In this document: in pieces, positions 7,813 through 15,631 of the stretch
How the letters are laid out: every line of letters starts with the position of its first letter
Position numbering within the stretch: position 1 is the first letter of the stretch
Source of the DNA: an uncultured Clostridium sp.
GTDB taxonomy: Bacteria; Bacillota; Clostridia; Peptostreptococcales; Peptostreptococcaceae
DNA length: 18,359 nucleotides
Direction: 5' to 3'
Assembly: GCA_900557165.1 (NCBI GenBank)
Contig: USRS01000052.1
Coordinates: forward strand, 1-18,359
Translations under genes and position numbers: made by a program
Notes under the pieces: model-generated
What the model saw: the letters and a program-made list of their open reading frames with translations, nothing else
Databases searched by the model: none
Told to the model about the DNA's origin: nothing

Positions 7813-8091
7813 TTATTCTGCTGCAACTTCTAATTGAGCTAAAGCTTCATGATAAGCTTTTAATACTGCATCCTCTAAAACTTGTCTCATTTCAGCATTT
7901 ATTGGATGAGCTATATCTCTAAAGTTACCTTCTCCAACTTTTCTACTTGGCATAGCTATAAATAAGCCATTTTGCCCTTCTATAACTTTTATATCATGTA
8001 CTACAAATAAGTTATCAAAAGTTATAGAAACTATACATTTCATTTTCCCCTCATCAGTAATTTTTCTTACTCTTACGTCAGTTATGTTCAT
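7813..8091 (-). CDS. spoVG: SpoVG, RNA-binding regulator of sporulation and other processes
   Basis: Small conserved regulator. It was first found as a septation and sporulation protein in Bacillus, and homologues in other bacteria bind RNA or DNA and tune virulence and cell-wall genes. The 92-residue length is typical. Seen: the hallmark N-terminus [28 protein letters not shown] at 23-39, the conserved MPSRKV at 47-52, and FRDIAHPIN at 57-65 before a C-terminal helix. A GGGGGA Shine-Dalgarno lies 8-9 nt before the ATG. The upstream region has a sigma-H-type promoter (8161-8189), as in B. subtilis, and a strong terminator follows the gene. It sits downstream of purR as in B. subtilis, but yabJ between them is missing. 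Confidence 0.98.
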   Translation of the reverse strand: MNITDVRVRKITDEGKMKCIVSITFDNLFVVHDIKVIEGQNGLFIAMPSRKVGEGNFRDIAHPINAEMRQVLEDAVLKAYHEALAQLEVAAE

Positions 8092-8160
8092 ATCTAAATA
8101 TCCCCCTTTATGATTTTGACAAAATACAATTTACCCAATATAATTATAAACTGTTTGGTA

Positions 8161-8189
8161 AATAATTCTATACTTTTTGATAAATTCCT
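8161..8189 (-). promoter_or_regulatory. Sigma-H-type promoter of spoVG
   Basis: On the minus strand, -35 AGGAATTT (8182-8189), a 12-nt spacer, then AGAATTATT (8161-8169). This fits the sigma-H pattern AGGAww ... GAAT and closely resembles the known B. subtilis spoVG P1 promoter (AGGATTT, 12 nt, GGAATTG). It lies about 70-100 nt upstream of the spoVG start. Sigma-H dependence is inferred from the match. Confidence 0.8.
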
Positions 8190-8194
8190 TTTAC

Positions 8195-8228
8195 TTTTAT
8201 AAATATTTTTTATTTTTTATTTATAAAA
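8195..8228. repeat. All-A/T inverted repeat just upstream of the spoVG promoter
   Basis: Arms TTTTATAAATA (8195-8205) and TATTTATAAAA (8218-8228) form a perfect 11-bp dyad made only of A and T, about 5 nt upstream of the sigma-H -35 box. In B. subtilis an A+T-rich box in the same place is needed for spoVG promoter strength and is a site of AbrB repression. This may be the equivalent element. With no G or C it is unlikely to be a terminator for purR. Confidence 0.4.
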
Positions 8229-8256
8229 ATAATTATATAATTTGAATTAATTAGAA

Positions 8257-9135
8257 TTAATCATCTATTTCATCGTTATTTATATTATCTAAAACCTCAT
8301 ATGAAATTTCTTCCGTTCTATATTCATCCTTGAATGTTTTTAAATTCGGTTTAACTATTATTTCATTTCCTCTTGTATCAATTTCTATTAAAGATATATA
8401 GTCTTCAACTAATTTTTCTTCTGGTGTAGATGTAGTTATAAATATTCCCGTACCTATGACCTGTGCACCAAATTCATTCATTAGCTGTGTCATACCTTTT
8501 ATAGTTCCTCCACCTCTCATAAAGTCGTCTATAAGTATAACTTTACTTCCTGGTTTTATAGCTTTTCTTGGTAAACTCATGCTTTGAACTTTTGAATTAT
8601 CTCCCGTTACATAAGTCATGCTTAGAGTTGACCCCTCAGAAACTTTCATATCTTTTCTAATGATAACTAAAGGTAAATTCATTGCTTTTGCAGTCATAAG
8701 AGCCATTGGTATTCCCTTTGTTTCCATTGTAACTACATAATCTGCATCAGAATAATCTATATTTGAAGCAAATATCTTACCTATTTTTGATACAATTGTT
8801 GGATCGTATATTAAATCTATTAAATATAAAAACCCTCCTGATAAAATTCTATCTGGTGAACTTATTTTTTCACATAATTCCATTAGGAAGTTTTGATTTT
8901 CTTGTATTGATGTTTTAGGTATGTATTTTACTCCGCCTGCCGCTCCAGAAATTGTTATAACTTTACCTAGTTGTAATTTTTCGAATACATTTTTAACAAC
9001 TAATAAGTCTTCACTAATTGTAGATTTGGCAGCATTAAATGTTTCTGTAAAATAACTTAATGTATAAATTTTATTTGGATTATCCGATAATATCTTAACT
9101 ATGGCACCAATTCTTTCCGTTCTCTTAAACTTCAT
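8257..9135 (-). CDS. purR: PurR-type purine operon repressor (PRTase-fold regulator)
   Basis: Gram-positive PurR: an N-terminal winged-helix DNA-binding domain (about 1-70, MKFKRTERIGAIVKIL) fused to a phosphoribosyltransferase-fold domain (about 80-270) that binds PRPP as effector. Seen: METKGIP at 137-143 and the PRPP loop VILIDDFMRGGGTIKGM at 199-215. The 292 residues compare with about 285 in B. subtilis; the extra is an acidic tail from about 275. AGGAGG lies 11 nt before the ATG. In Bacillus it represses purine genes unless PRPP is high. No clear PurBox (CGAA core) is visible upstream, so autoregulation is not supported here. It is divergent from murC and upstream of spoVG, the conserved Firmicute position. 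Confidence 0.95.
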   Translation of the reverse strand: MKFKRTERIGAIVKILSDNPNKIYTLSYFTETFNAAKSTISEDLLVVKNVFEKLQLGKVITISGAAGGVKYIPKTSIQENQNFLMELCEKISSPDRILSGGFLYLIDLIYDPTIVSKIGKIFASNIDYSDADYVVTMETKGIPMALMTAKAMNLPLVIIRKDMKVSEGSTLSMTYVTGDNSKVQSMSLPRKAIKPGSKVILIDDFMRGGGTIKGMTQLMNEFGAQVIGTGIFITTSTPEEKLVEDYISLIEIDTRGNEIIVKPNLKTFKDEYRTEEISYEVLDNINNDEIDD

Positions 9136-9364
9136 TGTTTCCTTAACCTCCTACAATTACAACTGTTTATGGTTTAAAGTAAATAATGCATAAGACTTTA
9201 TTATATGATATAATATAAGTTATGTTTCATATATTTTAATAAAGTTTTAATAGAATATATGATTTAGTATATGCATATGATACTTAAAATATTGAACATT
9301 GTTTAATTATACCACAAAAATAGTTCTTATTATAGAAATAAATAAAATGAAAGGTGGTTTTATT

Positions 9365-10726
9365 ATGAAGATACATTTCATAGGAATTGGCGGAATAAGT
9401 ATGAGTGCTTTAGCTGAAATATGCCTTAACAAAGGATATACAGTTTCAGGCTCTGACATGAGCAAATCTTCAATGACAGATAAACTTCAATCTCAAGGTG
9501 CAAAAATTTACATTGGACAAAAAAAAGAAAATATTGTTGATGGATTAGATATGGTAGTTTATACTGCTGCAATACATCCTGACAACGAAGAATTAATGAC
9601 TGCAAAAGAAAAAAACATACTGACAATAAATAGAGCTGCATTTTTAGGACAAATAATGAGAGAGTACAAAAACTCAATAGCTGTTTCAGGTACTCATGGA
9701 AAAACTACAACTACATCTATGTTATCAACTATATTTGATCACACTAATTTAGATCCAACAATATTAGTTGGTGGTAATCTTAAATCAATAGGTGGTAACG
9801 TAAAAATAGGTAATTCAGAAAACTTCATAACTGAAGCTTGCGAATATACTGATAGTTTCTTAAACTTTAATCCTAAAATAGCAATCGTTTTAAATATAGA
9901 AGAAGATCATCTTGATTATTTCTCTGGAATAAATGAAATTAAAGCATCATTTAATAAATTTGGTAAATTATTACCTAAAGATGGACATTTTATAATAAAC
10001 GGAGATAGTCCTAATACTGATGGAATATTACATGATGTTAAAGCAACAATAATCAAATATGGTAAAGACTCTTCAAATGATGTTATAATCAAAAACATTC
10101 ATTTCAATGATCATGGATTTGGTTCATTTGACTTAGTTTACTTTGGAAAAGATCTTGGAAACTTCCAATTATCAGTTCCTGGTGTACACAATATCTACAA
10201 TGCTACATCTGCAATAATAGCTTCTATTGTTTCAGAAATAAGCATAGAAGATATAAAATATGGTATCACTAAATATGTTGGTGTTGGTAGAAGATTTGAA
10301 ACAAAAGGAACTTATAATGGTGCCTTAATAGTTGATGATTATGCTCATCATCCAACAGAATTAAAAGCAACTTTAGCTGCTGCTAAAAAACTAAAAAAAT
10401 CTACTTTATGGTGTGTATTCCAACCTCATACTTACAGTAGAACAAAATCTTTATTTAATGAATTTGGTGAAGCATTCTACTCTGCTGATAAAGTTATAAT
10501 AACTGATATCTACGCTGCTAGAGAAGATGATCCAGGGGATATTCATTCTAAAGACTTAGTTGAAAAATTATACCACAATAATGTGGATGCTATATATATC
10601 AGCAAGTTCGAAGATATTGTTGATTACTTAAAAGATAATATGAAACCTAATGATTTATTAATAACTGCAGGTGCTGGACCTGTTTACCGTGTTGGCGAAT
10701 TATTAATAGAAGAAAGTAATAAATAA
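9365..10726 (+). CDS. murC: UDP-N-acetylmuramate-L-alanine ligase
   Basis: ATP-dependent Mur ligase adding L-alanine to UDP-MurNAc in the cytoplasm, the first step of peptidoglycan stem-peptide synthesis. Seen: N-terminal Rossmann motif [15 protein letters not shown] at 5-19, ATP loop [12 protein letters not shown] at 108-119, [10 protein letters not shown] at 157-166, [10 protein letters not shown] at 177-186, [10 protein letters not shown] at 271-280, GVGRRFE at 306-312, [10 protein letters not shown] at 323-332 and FQPHTYSRT at 352-360. The 453 residues fit the family. I chose the ATG at 9365 because AAAGGTGG lies 8 nt before it and the Rossmann strand starts there. The frame is open back to a TTG at 9299, but those codons contain the Shine-Dalgarno itself. 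It stands alone on the plus strand, ended by a strong terminator. Confidence 0.98.
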   Translation: MKIHFIGIGGISMSALAEICLNKGYTVSGSDMSKSSMTDKLQSQGAKIYIGQKKENIVDGLDMVVYTAAIHPDNEELMTAKEKNILTINRAAFLGQIMREYKNSIAVSGTHGKTTTTSMLSTIFDHTNLDPTILVGGNLKSIGGNVKIGNSENFITEACEYTDSFLNFNPKIAIVLNIEEDHLDYFSGINEIKASFNKFGKLLPKDGHFIINGDSPNTDGILHDVKATIIKYGKDSSNDVIIKNIHFNDHGFGSFDLVYFGKDLGNFQLSVPGVHNIYNATSAIIASIVSEISIEDIKYGITKYVGVGRRFETKGTYNGALIVDDYAHHPTELKATLAAAKKLKKSTLWCVFQPHTYSRTKSLFNEFGEAFYSADKVIITDIYAAREDDPGDIHSKDLVEKLYHNNVDAIYISKFEDIVDYLKDNMKPNDLLITAGAGPVYRVGELLIEESNK

Positions 10727-10727
10727 T

Positions 10728-10769
10728 AAAAAAGTAGGAAGTTTTATGTGTAAACTTCCTACTTTTTTA
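10728..10769. terminator. Bidirectional terminator between murC and the convergent gene
   Basis: Stem GTAGGAAGTTT (10734-10744) with its complement (10752-10762), flanked by AAAAAA on the left and TTTTTT on the right. It therefore gives a U-tailed hairpin on both strands. It ends murC on the plus strand and the 10770-11561 gene on the minus strand, abutting that gene's stop codon. Confidence 0.93.
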
Positions 10770-11561
10770 TTATTTAGATAATTTAAATACTTCATCTTTA
10801 ATATAAGTATATAAAGCTGTATGAACTTCATAATAAGAACTTAAATCTTTTGAACTAATTTTAACATAGTCTTCTCCCATAGTTTCAATTTTTGCTTCAT
10901 AATTATCAGCTTTAATTTGAATTACAAAGTTATAATCGCTTCTCTCTTTACTTTTTTCTGGTTGTACTTTTCCTACTATTCTTTTAGATGCCATTGTATT
11001 AGCTAAATCATCATATTTCCATCTACTTAAATTCTTAGTTTTATCTTTGTAAGTAATTTTTACTTCTTTCCAAGTTTTATATTGCTTCACAAAATCAAAA
11101 GAAGTGTAGATACTCTTTTCTAGAATTTTCTTAAATTCATCTTTAGATGAAACAGGTATTTTATAATACTCTTCTTTATTTACAGTATAAATTCTTATTA
11201 CATTTAAATCTGTAGAAAATTTTAAACCGTCATCTGAGTACCCTTCATAAACAGAAGTATAAGATTGTGGAGTTCTTATTTTACTAACATCTTCAAAAGA
11301 ATATCTCAACTCTTCTAGCAATTTGTCATCTACCCTAACATCTGATACAACACCATCAGATAAATAAATTTTTTCTTTGTCTTCTAATTGCTTTAGTAAT
11401 GATCTATTATCTTCTCTTTCTGTATTTATTGTCACTGCATTTTTCTTATCTGAATTTTCAACTTTTGAAAACAACATAAATGATCCAATATATACACCAA
11501 AAAATAATATAATGCCACCAACTAAAAAAACAGATTTTTTGATTTTCCTTCTTTTAGCCAT
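10770..11561 (-). CDS. Membrane-anchored protein of unknown function
   Basis: 263 residues. A very basic N-terminus (KRRKIKK, 3-9) is followed by one hydrophobic segment at about 11-31, with no lipobox cysteine, so a single-pass protein with its C-terminus outside the cell is predicted. The remaining ~230 residues are hydrophilic, rich in Lys, Asp, Glu and Tyr, with no cysteine and no enzyme motif I recognise. A possible short helical stretch lies at about 50-65 (RSLLKQLEDKEKIYL). The start follows a G-rich GGGGGT Shine-Dalgarno. It lies 68 nt downstream of the CDF gene, with a possible promoter of its own between. I cannot name a family; a role at the cell surface is inference only. Confidence 0.85.
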   Translation of the reverse strand: MAKRRKIKKSVFLVGGIILFFGVYIGSFMLFSKVENSDKKNAVTINTEREDNRSLLKQLEDKEKIYLSDGVVSDVRVDDKLLEELRYSFEDVSKIRTPQSYTSVYEGYSDDGLKFSTDLNVIRIYTVNKEEYYKIPVSSKDEFKKILEKSIYTSFDFVKQYKTWKEVKITYKDKTKNLSRWKYDDLANTMASKRIVGKVQPEKSKERSDYNFVIQIKADNYEAKIETMGEDYVKISSKDLSSYYEVHTALYTYIKDEVFKLSK

Positions 11562-11593
11562 AATCTACCCCCGATTAAAAATTATATATATCT

Positions 11594-11622
11594 ATTATAT
11601 AACTTTTTTAGCTTAATTTTAA
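11594..11622 (-). promoter_or_regulatory. Possible promoter of the membrane-anchored protein gene
   Basis: Minus-strand TTAAAA (11617-11622), a 17-bp spacer and a perfect TATAAT (11594-11599). It is well placed 33 nt upstream of the start codon, but the -35 is only 4/6 and the region is very A+T-rich. Confidence 0.4.
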
Positions 11623-11629
11623 GGTTAAA

Positions 11630-12526
11630 TTATTTATTACAACGCTTTTCATTACAGCTATTGCATGGTTCAACATGAACTGTAATTCCTTTTACTATAT
11701 TTATATCATTTTGAATTTTTTTTTCTAAATTAGTTGCTATATCATGACCACTTGTAACTGTAAGTTTTCCATCAACACATATTACTAAATCTACATATGC
11801 ACTAGCACCATGTTTTCTAGTTCTTAAGCTACCTAAATTCATAACACCTTCTGTTAATTGAGCTATTTTTTTTATTTCATTTTCATAAGTTTCATCTATT
11901 GAAACATCCATAAGTTCATTAACTGCATTTTTTAAAATATCATATCCAACTTTACAAACAAATAGCGCTACTACAATTGATGCTAAAGGTTCTAAAATTT
12001 TAAAACCAAGCATAGCTCCACCTATACCCACAAAAGCTGCTATTGATGATAATGCATCTGACCTATGATGCCATGCATCTGCTTTTAGTGCTGGTGAGTT
12101 TATTTTTTTTGCTATTCTTATAGTTATTCTATATTGATACTCCTTAATTAATATTGATATTATTGATACAACTAAAGGCAGTAGCGTAGGTATAGCTATC
12201 CCTTCAATATTAAATAGTGATTTACTAGCTTCATAACCTATAGATAAAGCTACTCCTACTAAAATTATTGATAATAAAAATGATACCAATGTTTCTGCTT
12301 TTTCATGACCATAATTATGTTCCTTGTCAAAAGGTTTGGATGAAATATAATTGCCTATAAGTACACCCATAGAAGTTATTATATCCGATGCAGAATGTAG
12401 TCCATCTGCTATCATTACACTTGATTTTCCTAGAATTCCTGCAATTATTTTTATAAATGCAAGAAATATATTCCATCCTATTGCTTTCAATGTTACTTTA
12501 TTTGCTTCATCATATCTTGTCTCCAT
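11630..12526 (-). CDS. Cation diffusion facilitator (CDF) family metal exporter
   Basis: Membrane transporter that exports divalent metal ions against protons, working as a dimer. 298 residues: six predicted membrane segments (about 13-205) and a cytoplasmic ferredoxin-like C-terminal domain (about 208-287). Seen: DGLHSASD in TM2 with H44 and D48, HNYGHEKAE at 70-78 in the TM2-TM3 loop, and DAWHHRSD in TM5 with H153 and D157. H-D-H-D is the transport-site set associated with zinc in several characterised CDFs, but iron or manganese cannot be excluded. The last residues form a cysteine-rich tail (CNSCNEKRC; C288, C291, C296) that may bind metal. GGAGG precedes the start. A 13/15 Fur-like site lies about 50-65 nt upstream, suggesting iron-linked control. 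Confidence 0.92.
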   Translation of the reverse strand: METRYDEANKVTLKAIGWNIFLAFIKIIAGILGKSSVMIADGLHSASDIITSMGVLIGNYISSKPFDKEHNYGHEKAETLVSFLLSIILVGVALSIGYEASKSLFNIEGIAIPTLLPLVVSIISILIKEYQYRITIRIAKKINSPALKADAWHHRSDALSSIAAFVGIGGAMLGFKILEPLASIVVALFVCKVGYDILKNAVNELMDVSIDETYENEIKKIAQLTEGVMNLGSLRTRKHGASAYVDLVICVDGKLTVTSGHDIATNLEKKIQNDINIVKGITVHVEPCNSCNEKRCNK

Positions 12527-12577
12527 TTTTAACCTCCATATAATAATTTTTATTTACAAATGATTTAATTTTACTTT

Positions 12578-12592
12578 CAATAATAATTATCA
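12578..12592. promoter_or_regulatory. Fur-type operator upstream of the CDF gene
   Basis: CAATAATAATTATCA matches 13 of 15 positions of the 7-1-7 Fur consensus TGATAATnATTATCA (spacer counted as matching). On the minus strand it overlaps a possible -35 TTGAAA. This is a candidate only, since A+T-rich DNA yields such sites by chance. Confidence 0.45.
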
Positions 12593-12607
12593 TTTCTCAT
12601 AAACATT

Positions 12608-12640
12608 AAAAATCACCCAGCATATAGCTAGGTGATTTTT
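12608..12640. terminator. Terminator after the acidic protein gene
   Basis: Stem AAAAATCACC (12608-12617) with GGTGATTTTT (12631-12640), plus an inner AGC/GCT pairing. U-runs occur on both sides. On the minus strand it ends the gene at 12742-13968, about 100 nt beyond its stop, so the CDF gene needs its own promoter. Confidence 0.8.
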
Positions 12641-12741
12641 AATATTTATTTATTTTATTACCCTTATTTTTAAATTTTAACAATTTTTATTTAATAATTA
12701 TTTTAGTTTAAAATATGTTTATATTCAATAGTAACTTTAAT

Positions 12742-13968
12742 TTATTTAACAATCTTTCTTGCCTTACAATCTACAAAGCATAACCAATATCCTAGTGAAG
12801 TATTTCTAGTATCACATGGTTGATATCTTGTAAATCCTGTATGACCTTTATCTGGTTGTTCTGCCTTTTTACCTGGAACAGCATAAATATAATACTGTCT
12901 CTTATTATACTCATCATATTTAACACCAAATAAGTAATGTCTATATTTATAAGATTGCATTACTGCATCACTATACATGGTATAATTTAAAGAATTTATA
13001 TAGCCTAAATATGGCATCGTATATCCACACATAGTTGTAGGATTAATTTCTATCTTCCACCATCTAGTATTATCAATATAATCAGAAACAAAAGGTTTGA
13101 CTTCTCTAAAATATTTTAATCCTTTTTTAATTTGTCTTGGCATTAATAAAGCTCCTGCGCTCTTGTGTTGCTCTTTACTTGTTTTATCAGGTGTATAGGT
13201 ATTTTTAGTATATTGTTTTTCTAAAACTGATTTAGCCTTATTAATTTTCTTTTCAATATAATCATCATTTCTTAATTTAGCACTTTTTCGTCCTTGAGCT
13301 GGAGTTTCAATGGGTTCCTCTTCTTGTGCATCTTCTTCATCATCATTTTCAATATCATCATCTTCAACTTCTTCATATATTACTTCTTCATATTCATATT
13401 CATCATCTTCTTCATCATTTTCAATATATTCTATTTCTTCATATTCCTCATAAACATTTTCTTCTTCCGGTTCTATATTTTCTGTATCATTATTTTCTTC
13501 ATCGCCTACTTCAACATATTCTACCTCTTCATATTCATATTCTTCATCATCTTCTTCATTGTTATCTTCTATTTCTTCATATTCATATTGAGGCGGAAAT
13601 AATATAGCTTCGAAGTTATCTATTTTACTCCCTTTAAAACCTATAAGAGGAACTGCCTTATCTTGTATAACTGCAATTCCCTTTATATCTATGTCATCTT
13701 CTCCCATATCTAAACTAAATTCACCTTTACCTTGTTCATTTACATTAAAATTTCCTAAATCTATAGTTTCGTAGTCACTTCTTATTGCTACTACTGAATA
13801 ACCTTCTTCTACATTTTTTAGATTTTCAGCATATAAAGCTATAACTGATTTTTCATCAGTAACTTCTATTTTAGCAAAAGCCTTTGGAGATACTTTATCT
13901 TTTAATCTAAAATTCAAATCTTTTGCTTCTAGCATAATGTAGTCTCTTTTAAACTTTCTTTTTGCCAT
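12742..13968 (-). CDS. Uncharacterised protein with a Glu/Asp/Tyr-rich acidic repeat region
   Basis: 408 residues in three parts. Residues 1-126 look like a globular beta-rich domain (MAKRKFKRDYIMLEAKDLNF at the N-terminus). Residues about 128-219 are almost all Glu, Asp, Tyr, Asn and Val, with loose repeats such as EYEYEEVEYVEV, EEYEEIEYIEN and EYEYEEVIYEEV. After a basic linker, about 277-408 form an aromatic-rich domain with HYLFGVKYDEY, QYYIYAVPGK, GHTGF and LGYWLCFVDC. There is no signal peptide or membrane segment. I chose the ATG at 13968 (AGGGGTG about 8 nt before it) over one seven codons upstream that lacks a good site. From memory, uncharacterised clostridial proteins share such N- and C-termini. 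No function is known to me; a structural or spore role is speculation. Confidence 0.85.
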   Translation of the reverse strand: MAKRKFKRDYIMLEAKDLNFRLKDKVSPKAFAKIEVTDEKSVIALYAENLKNVEEGYSVVAIRSDYETIDLGNFNVNEQGKGEFSLDMGEDDIDIKGIAVIQDKAVPLIGFKGSKIDNFEAILFPPQYEYEEIEDNNEEDDEEYEYEEVEYVEVGDEENNDTENIEPEEENVYEEYEEIEYIENDEEDDEYEYEEVIYEEVEDDDIENDDEEDAQEEEPIETPAQGRKSAKLRNDDYIEKKINKAKSVLEKQYTKNTYTPDKTSKEQHKSAGALLMPRQIKKGLKYFREVKPFVSDYIDNTRWWKIEINPTTMCGYTMPYLGYINSLNYTMYSDAVMQSYKYRHYLFGVKYDEYNKRQYYIYAVPGKKAEQPDKGHTGFTRYQPCDTRNTSLGYWLCFVDCKARKIVK

Positions 13969-14061
13969 TCCTTTCTCACCCCTTAACATAATCTCTCAAG
14001 AAATTATATGAGATAATTTATTTATTAAGTACTATGAATATTTTTTGAATTTTAATCCATT

Positions 14062-14087
14062 AAAAAAGCTAGTCTTTCGACTAGCTT
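14062..14087 (-). terminator. Terminator of rnmV-rsmA
   Basis: Minus-strand stem AAGCTAGTC / GACTAGCTT closed by a GAAA tetraloop and followed by a T-run, immediately after the rsmA stop codon. Confidence 0.93.
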
Positions 14088-14091
14088 AAAA

Positions 14092-14964
14092 TTATTTATT
14101 TTCATTATGAATTCTATTTACCGCATTTGATAATGAGGCAAACTCTTCTATTGATAAAGTTTCTCCTCTTCTTTTTTCATCTATATTAGCTTCTTTTAAT
14201 GCCTCTTTTATTTGGTCTTTGCTTAAGAAACCAAGGCCACCTAATGAATTAAGAAGAGTTTTTCTTCTTTGTCCAAAAGATGCTTTAACAGTTTTAAAGA
14301 ATATATCTTCATTATCAACATGATATATTTGTTCTTCTCTTACATGAAGTCCTATAACTGTTGAATCAACATTTGGTTGTGGCATAAACATGTGTCTTGG
14401 AGCTTTTGCAACTATTTCTGTATCACAGTAATATTGAACTGCTACTGATAATGCACCATAATCTTTTGTATTTGGTTTAGCATTCATTCTATCAGCAACT
14501 TCTTTTTGAACCATAACAACTATATCAGTTACTGGTATATCTTCTTCTAAGAATTTCATAACTATTGGTGTTGTTATATAATATGGAAGGTTAGCAACTA
14601 ATTTTACTGGACCTCCATTTAATTTTTCTTTTACTAATTCTTGTACATTAACTTTTAATATATCTTGATTTATTACTTCTATATTAGGGAAATCTACTAA
14701 AGTTTCTTCTAATATCGGTATTAAAGTTTTGTCTATTTCTATAGCCACTACTTTTTCTGCACTTCTTCCCATTTCTTTTGTAAGTGTTCCTATCCCTGGC
14801 CCTACTTCTATTACGTAATCTCCTTCTTTAACTCTTGCACCTTCAAGAATTCTATCGATTACATTTGTATCTATTAAGAAGTTTTGTCCAAGAGATTTTG
14901 AAAACTTGAAATTATGTTTTTGAACAACTTCTTTTGTGGCTTGATGTGATGATAATCTATCCAT
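14092..14964 (-). CDS. rsmA: 16S rRNA (adenine1518-N6/adenine1519-N6)-dimethyltransferase
   Basis: KsgA/RsmA dimethylates two adjacent adenines in helix 45 of 16S rRNA during late 30S assembly, using S-adenosylmethionine. The 290 residues fit the Firmicute family. Seen: SLGQNFLIDTNVIDRI at 24-39, SAM motif I VIEVGPGIGTLT at 51-62, AIEID at 74-78, NQDIL at 99-103, and the catalytic motif IV NLPYYIT at 125-131. FGQRRKTLLNSL in the C-terminal half is also typical. AAGGAG precedes the ATG, and the rnmV stop codon overlaps it, so the two genes are translationally close. The rnmV-rsmA pair is conserved through Firmicutes. Confidence 0.98.
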   Translation of the reverse strand: MDRLSSHQATKEVVQKHNFKFSKSLGQNFLIDTNVIDRILEGARVKEGDYVIEVGPGIGTLTKEMGRSAEKVVAIEIDKTLIPILEETLVDFPNIEVINQDILKVNVQELVKEKLNGGPVKLVANLPYYITTPIVMKFLEEDIPVTDIVVMVQKEVADRMNAKPNTKDYGALSVAVQYYCDTEIVAKAPRHMFMPQPNVDSTVIGLHVREEQIYHVDNEDIFFKTVKASFGQRRKTLLNSLGGLGFLSKDQIKEALKEANIDEKRRGETLSIEEFASLSNAVNRIHNENK

Positions 14965-14974
14965 TTTTGTCTCC

Positions 14975-15505
14975 TTATATACTTTCTATTGCATTATTAA
15001 ACTCTTCTCTTGAAACTCCATAATTATTTAGTCTGTTTAAGAATTGTTTAGCATTTCCATATCCGATTCCTAGTATTTGTCCTACTTTATCCCTTCTATA
15101 AGATGCATCTTCATTTCCAATTAGTCCATTTATCACTAAATCAACTTGAGAAAATTCGCATCTTTTTTCCGTACTTTCAGTTCTAACCTTATTTAAGGCT
15201 CTTAATATACTTTCTGGAGATGCATTTTCTATTCCTATATCTCCATCTTTTTTAGCTTCTTCTCTTGGTAAAAATGCATGTTTACACCCTGGTACTTCTG
15301 CTGCTATTTTTTTTCTGATTTTTTCTCCTGCAAAATCTGGATCAGTAAAAATTATAACACCTCTTCTTGCTTGAGCTGCTTTAATTCTCTCCATTACACC
15401 TTTTGGGAAACCAAATCCTCCAGTAGTTATTAATTCACAGTCTAAAGCTCTCTTTACGGCTGTAACATCATCTCTTCCTTCAACTACGATTATTTCTTTT
15501 ATCAT
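14975..15505 (-). CDS. rnmV: Ribonuclease M5 (5S rRNA maturase)
   Basis: Toprim-domain endonuclease that trims precursor 5S rRNA to its mature form, in B. subtilis together with ribosomal protein L18. The 176 residues match the family. Seen: the Toprim glutamate motif VVEGRDDVTAVKRA at 7-20 (E9), the DxD motif FTDPDFAGEKIRKKI at 53-67 (D55, D57), and the RNase M5 signature DIGIENASPESILRAL at 89-104. The C-terminal domain from about 115 contains the G-rich QILGIGYGNAKQFLNRL. AAAGGTGA lies 9 nt before the ATG. Its stop is 10 nt from the rsmA start. Nothing in the sequence is unusual. Confidence 0.97.
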   Translation of the reverse strand: MIKEIIVVEGRDDVTAVKRALDCELITTGGFGFPKGVMERIKAAQARRGVIIFTDPDFAGEKIRKKIAAEVPGCKHAFLPREEAKKDGDIGIENASPESILRALNKVRTESTEKRCEFSQVDLVINGLIGNEDASYRRDKVGQILGIGYGNAKQFLNRLNNYGVSREEFNNAIESI

Positions 15506-15631
15506 TTTATATAATCACCTTTTAATCTATTATTATAATTATTTAAATTTCACACTTATTTATAATATCATATCCTTATATTTTACGTTTTTTGATAGAT
15601 TTAATCAAGGTTTAATATAGGTATTAAATAC

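Noticed and set aside
9299..9364. In-frame upstream extension of murC from a TTG
   Set aside because: The extension contains the AAAGGTGG Shine-Dalgarno of the downstream ATG, and the conserved N-terminal motif starts at 9365.
9136..9364. PurBox or firm promoter in the purR-murC gap
   Set aside because: No CGAA-type PurBox is present, and TATAAT-like boxes lack acceptable -35 partners.
13330..13590. Repetitive TTCATATTC-like DNA resembling a short repeat array
   Set aside because: The repeats are irregular, have no unique spacers and follow the codons of the acidic protein; not CRISPR.
13294..13607. Phe/Ile-rich and His/Leu-rich open frames on the plus strand
   Set aside because: They are antisense to the GAA/GAT/TAT codon repeats of the acidic protein, and the composition is a by-product of that repeat.
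15506..15631. Weak hairpin TTGAT / ATCAA as terminator of the reductase gene
   Set aside because: The stem is only 5 bp and A/T-rich, and its U-run is short; not enough to call.
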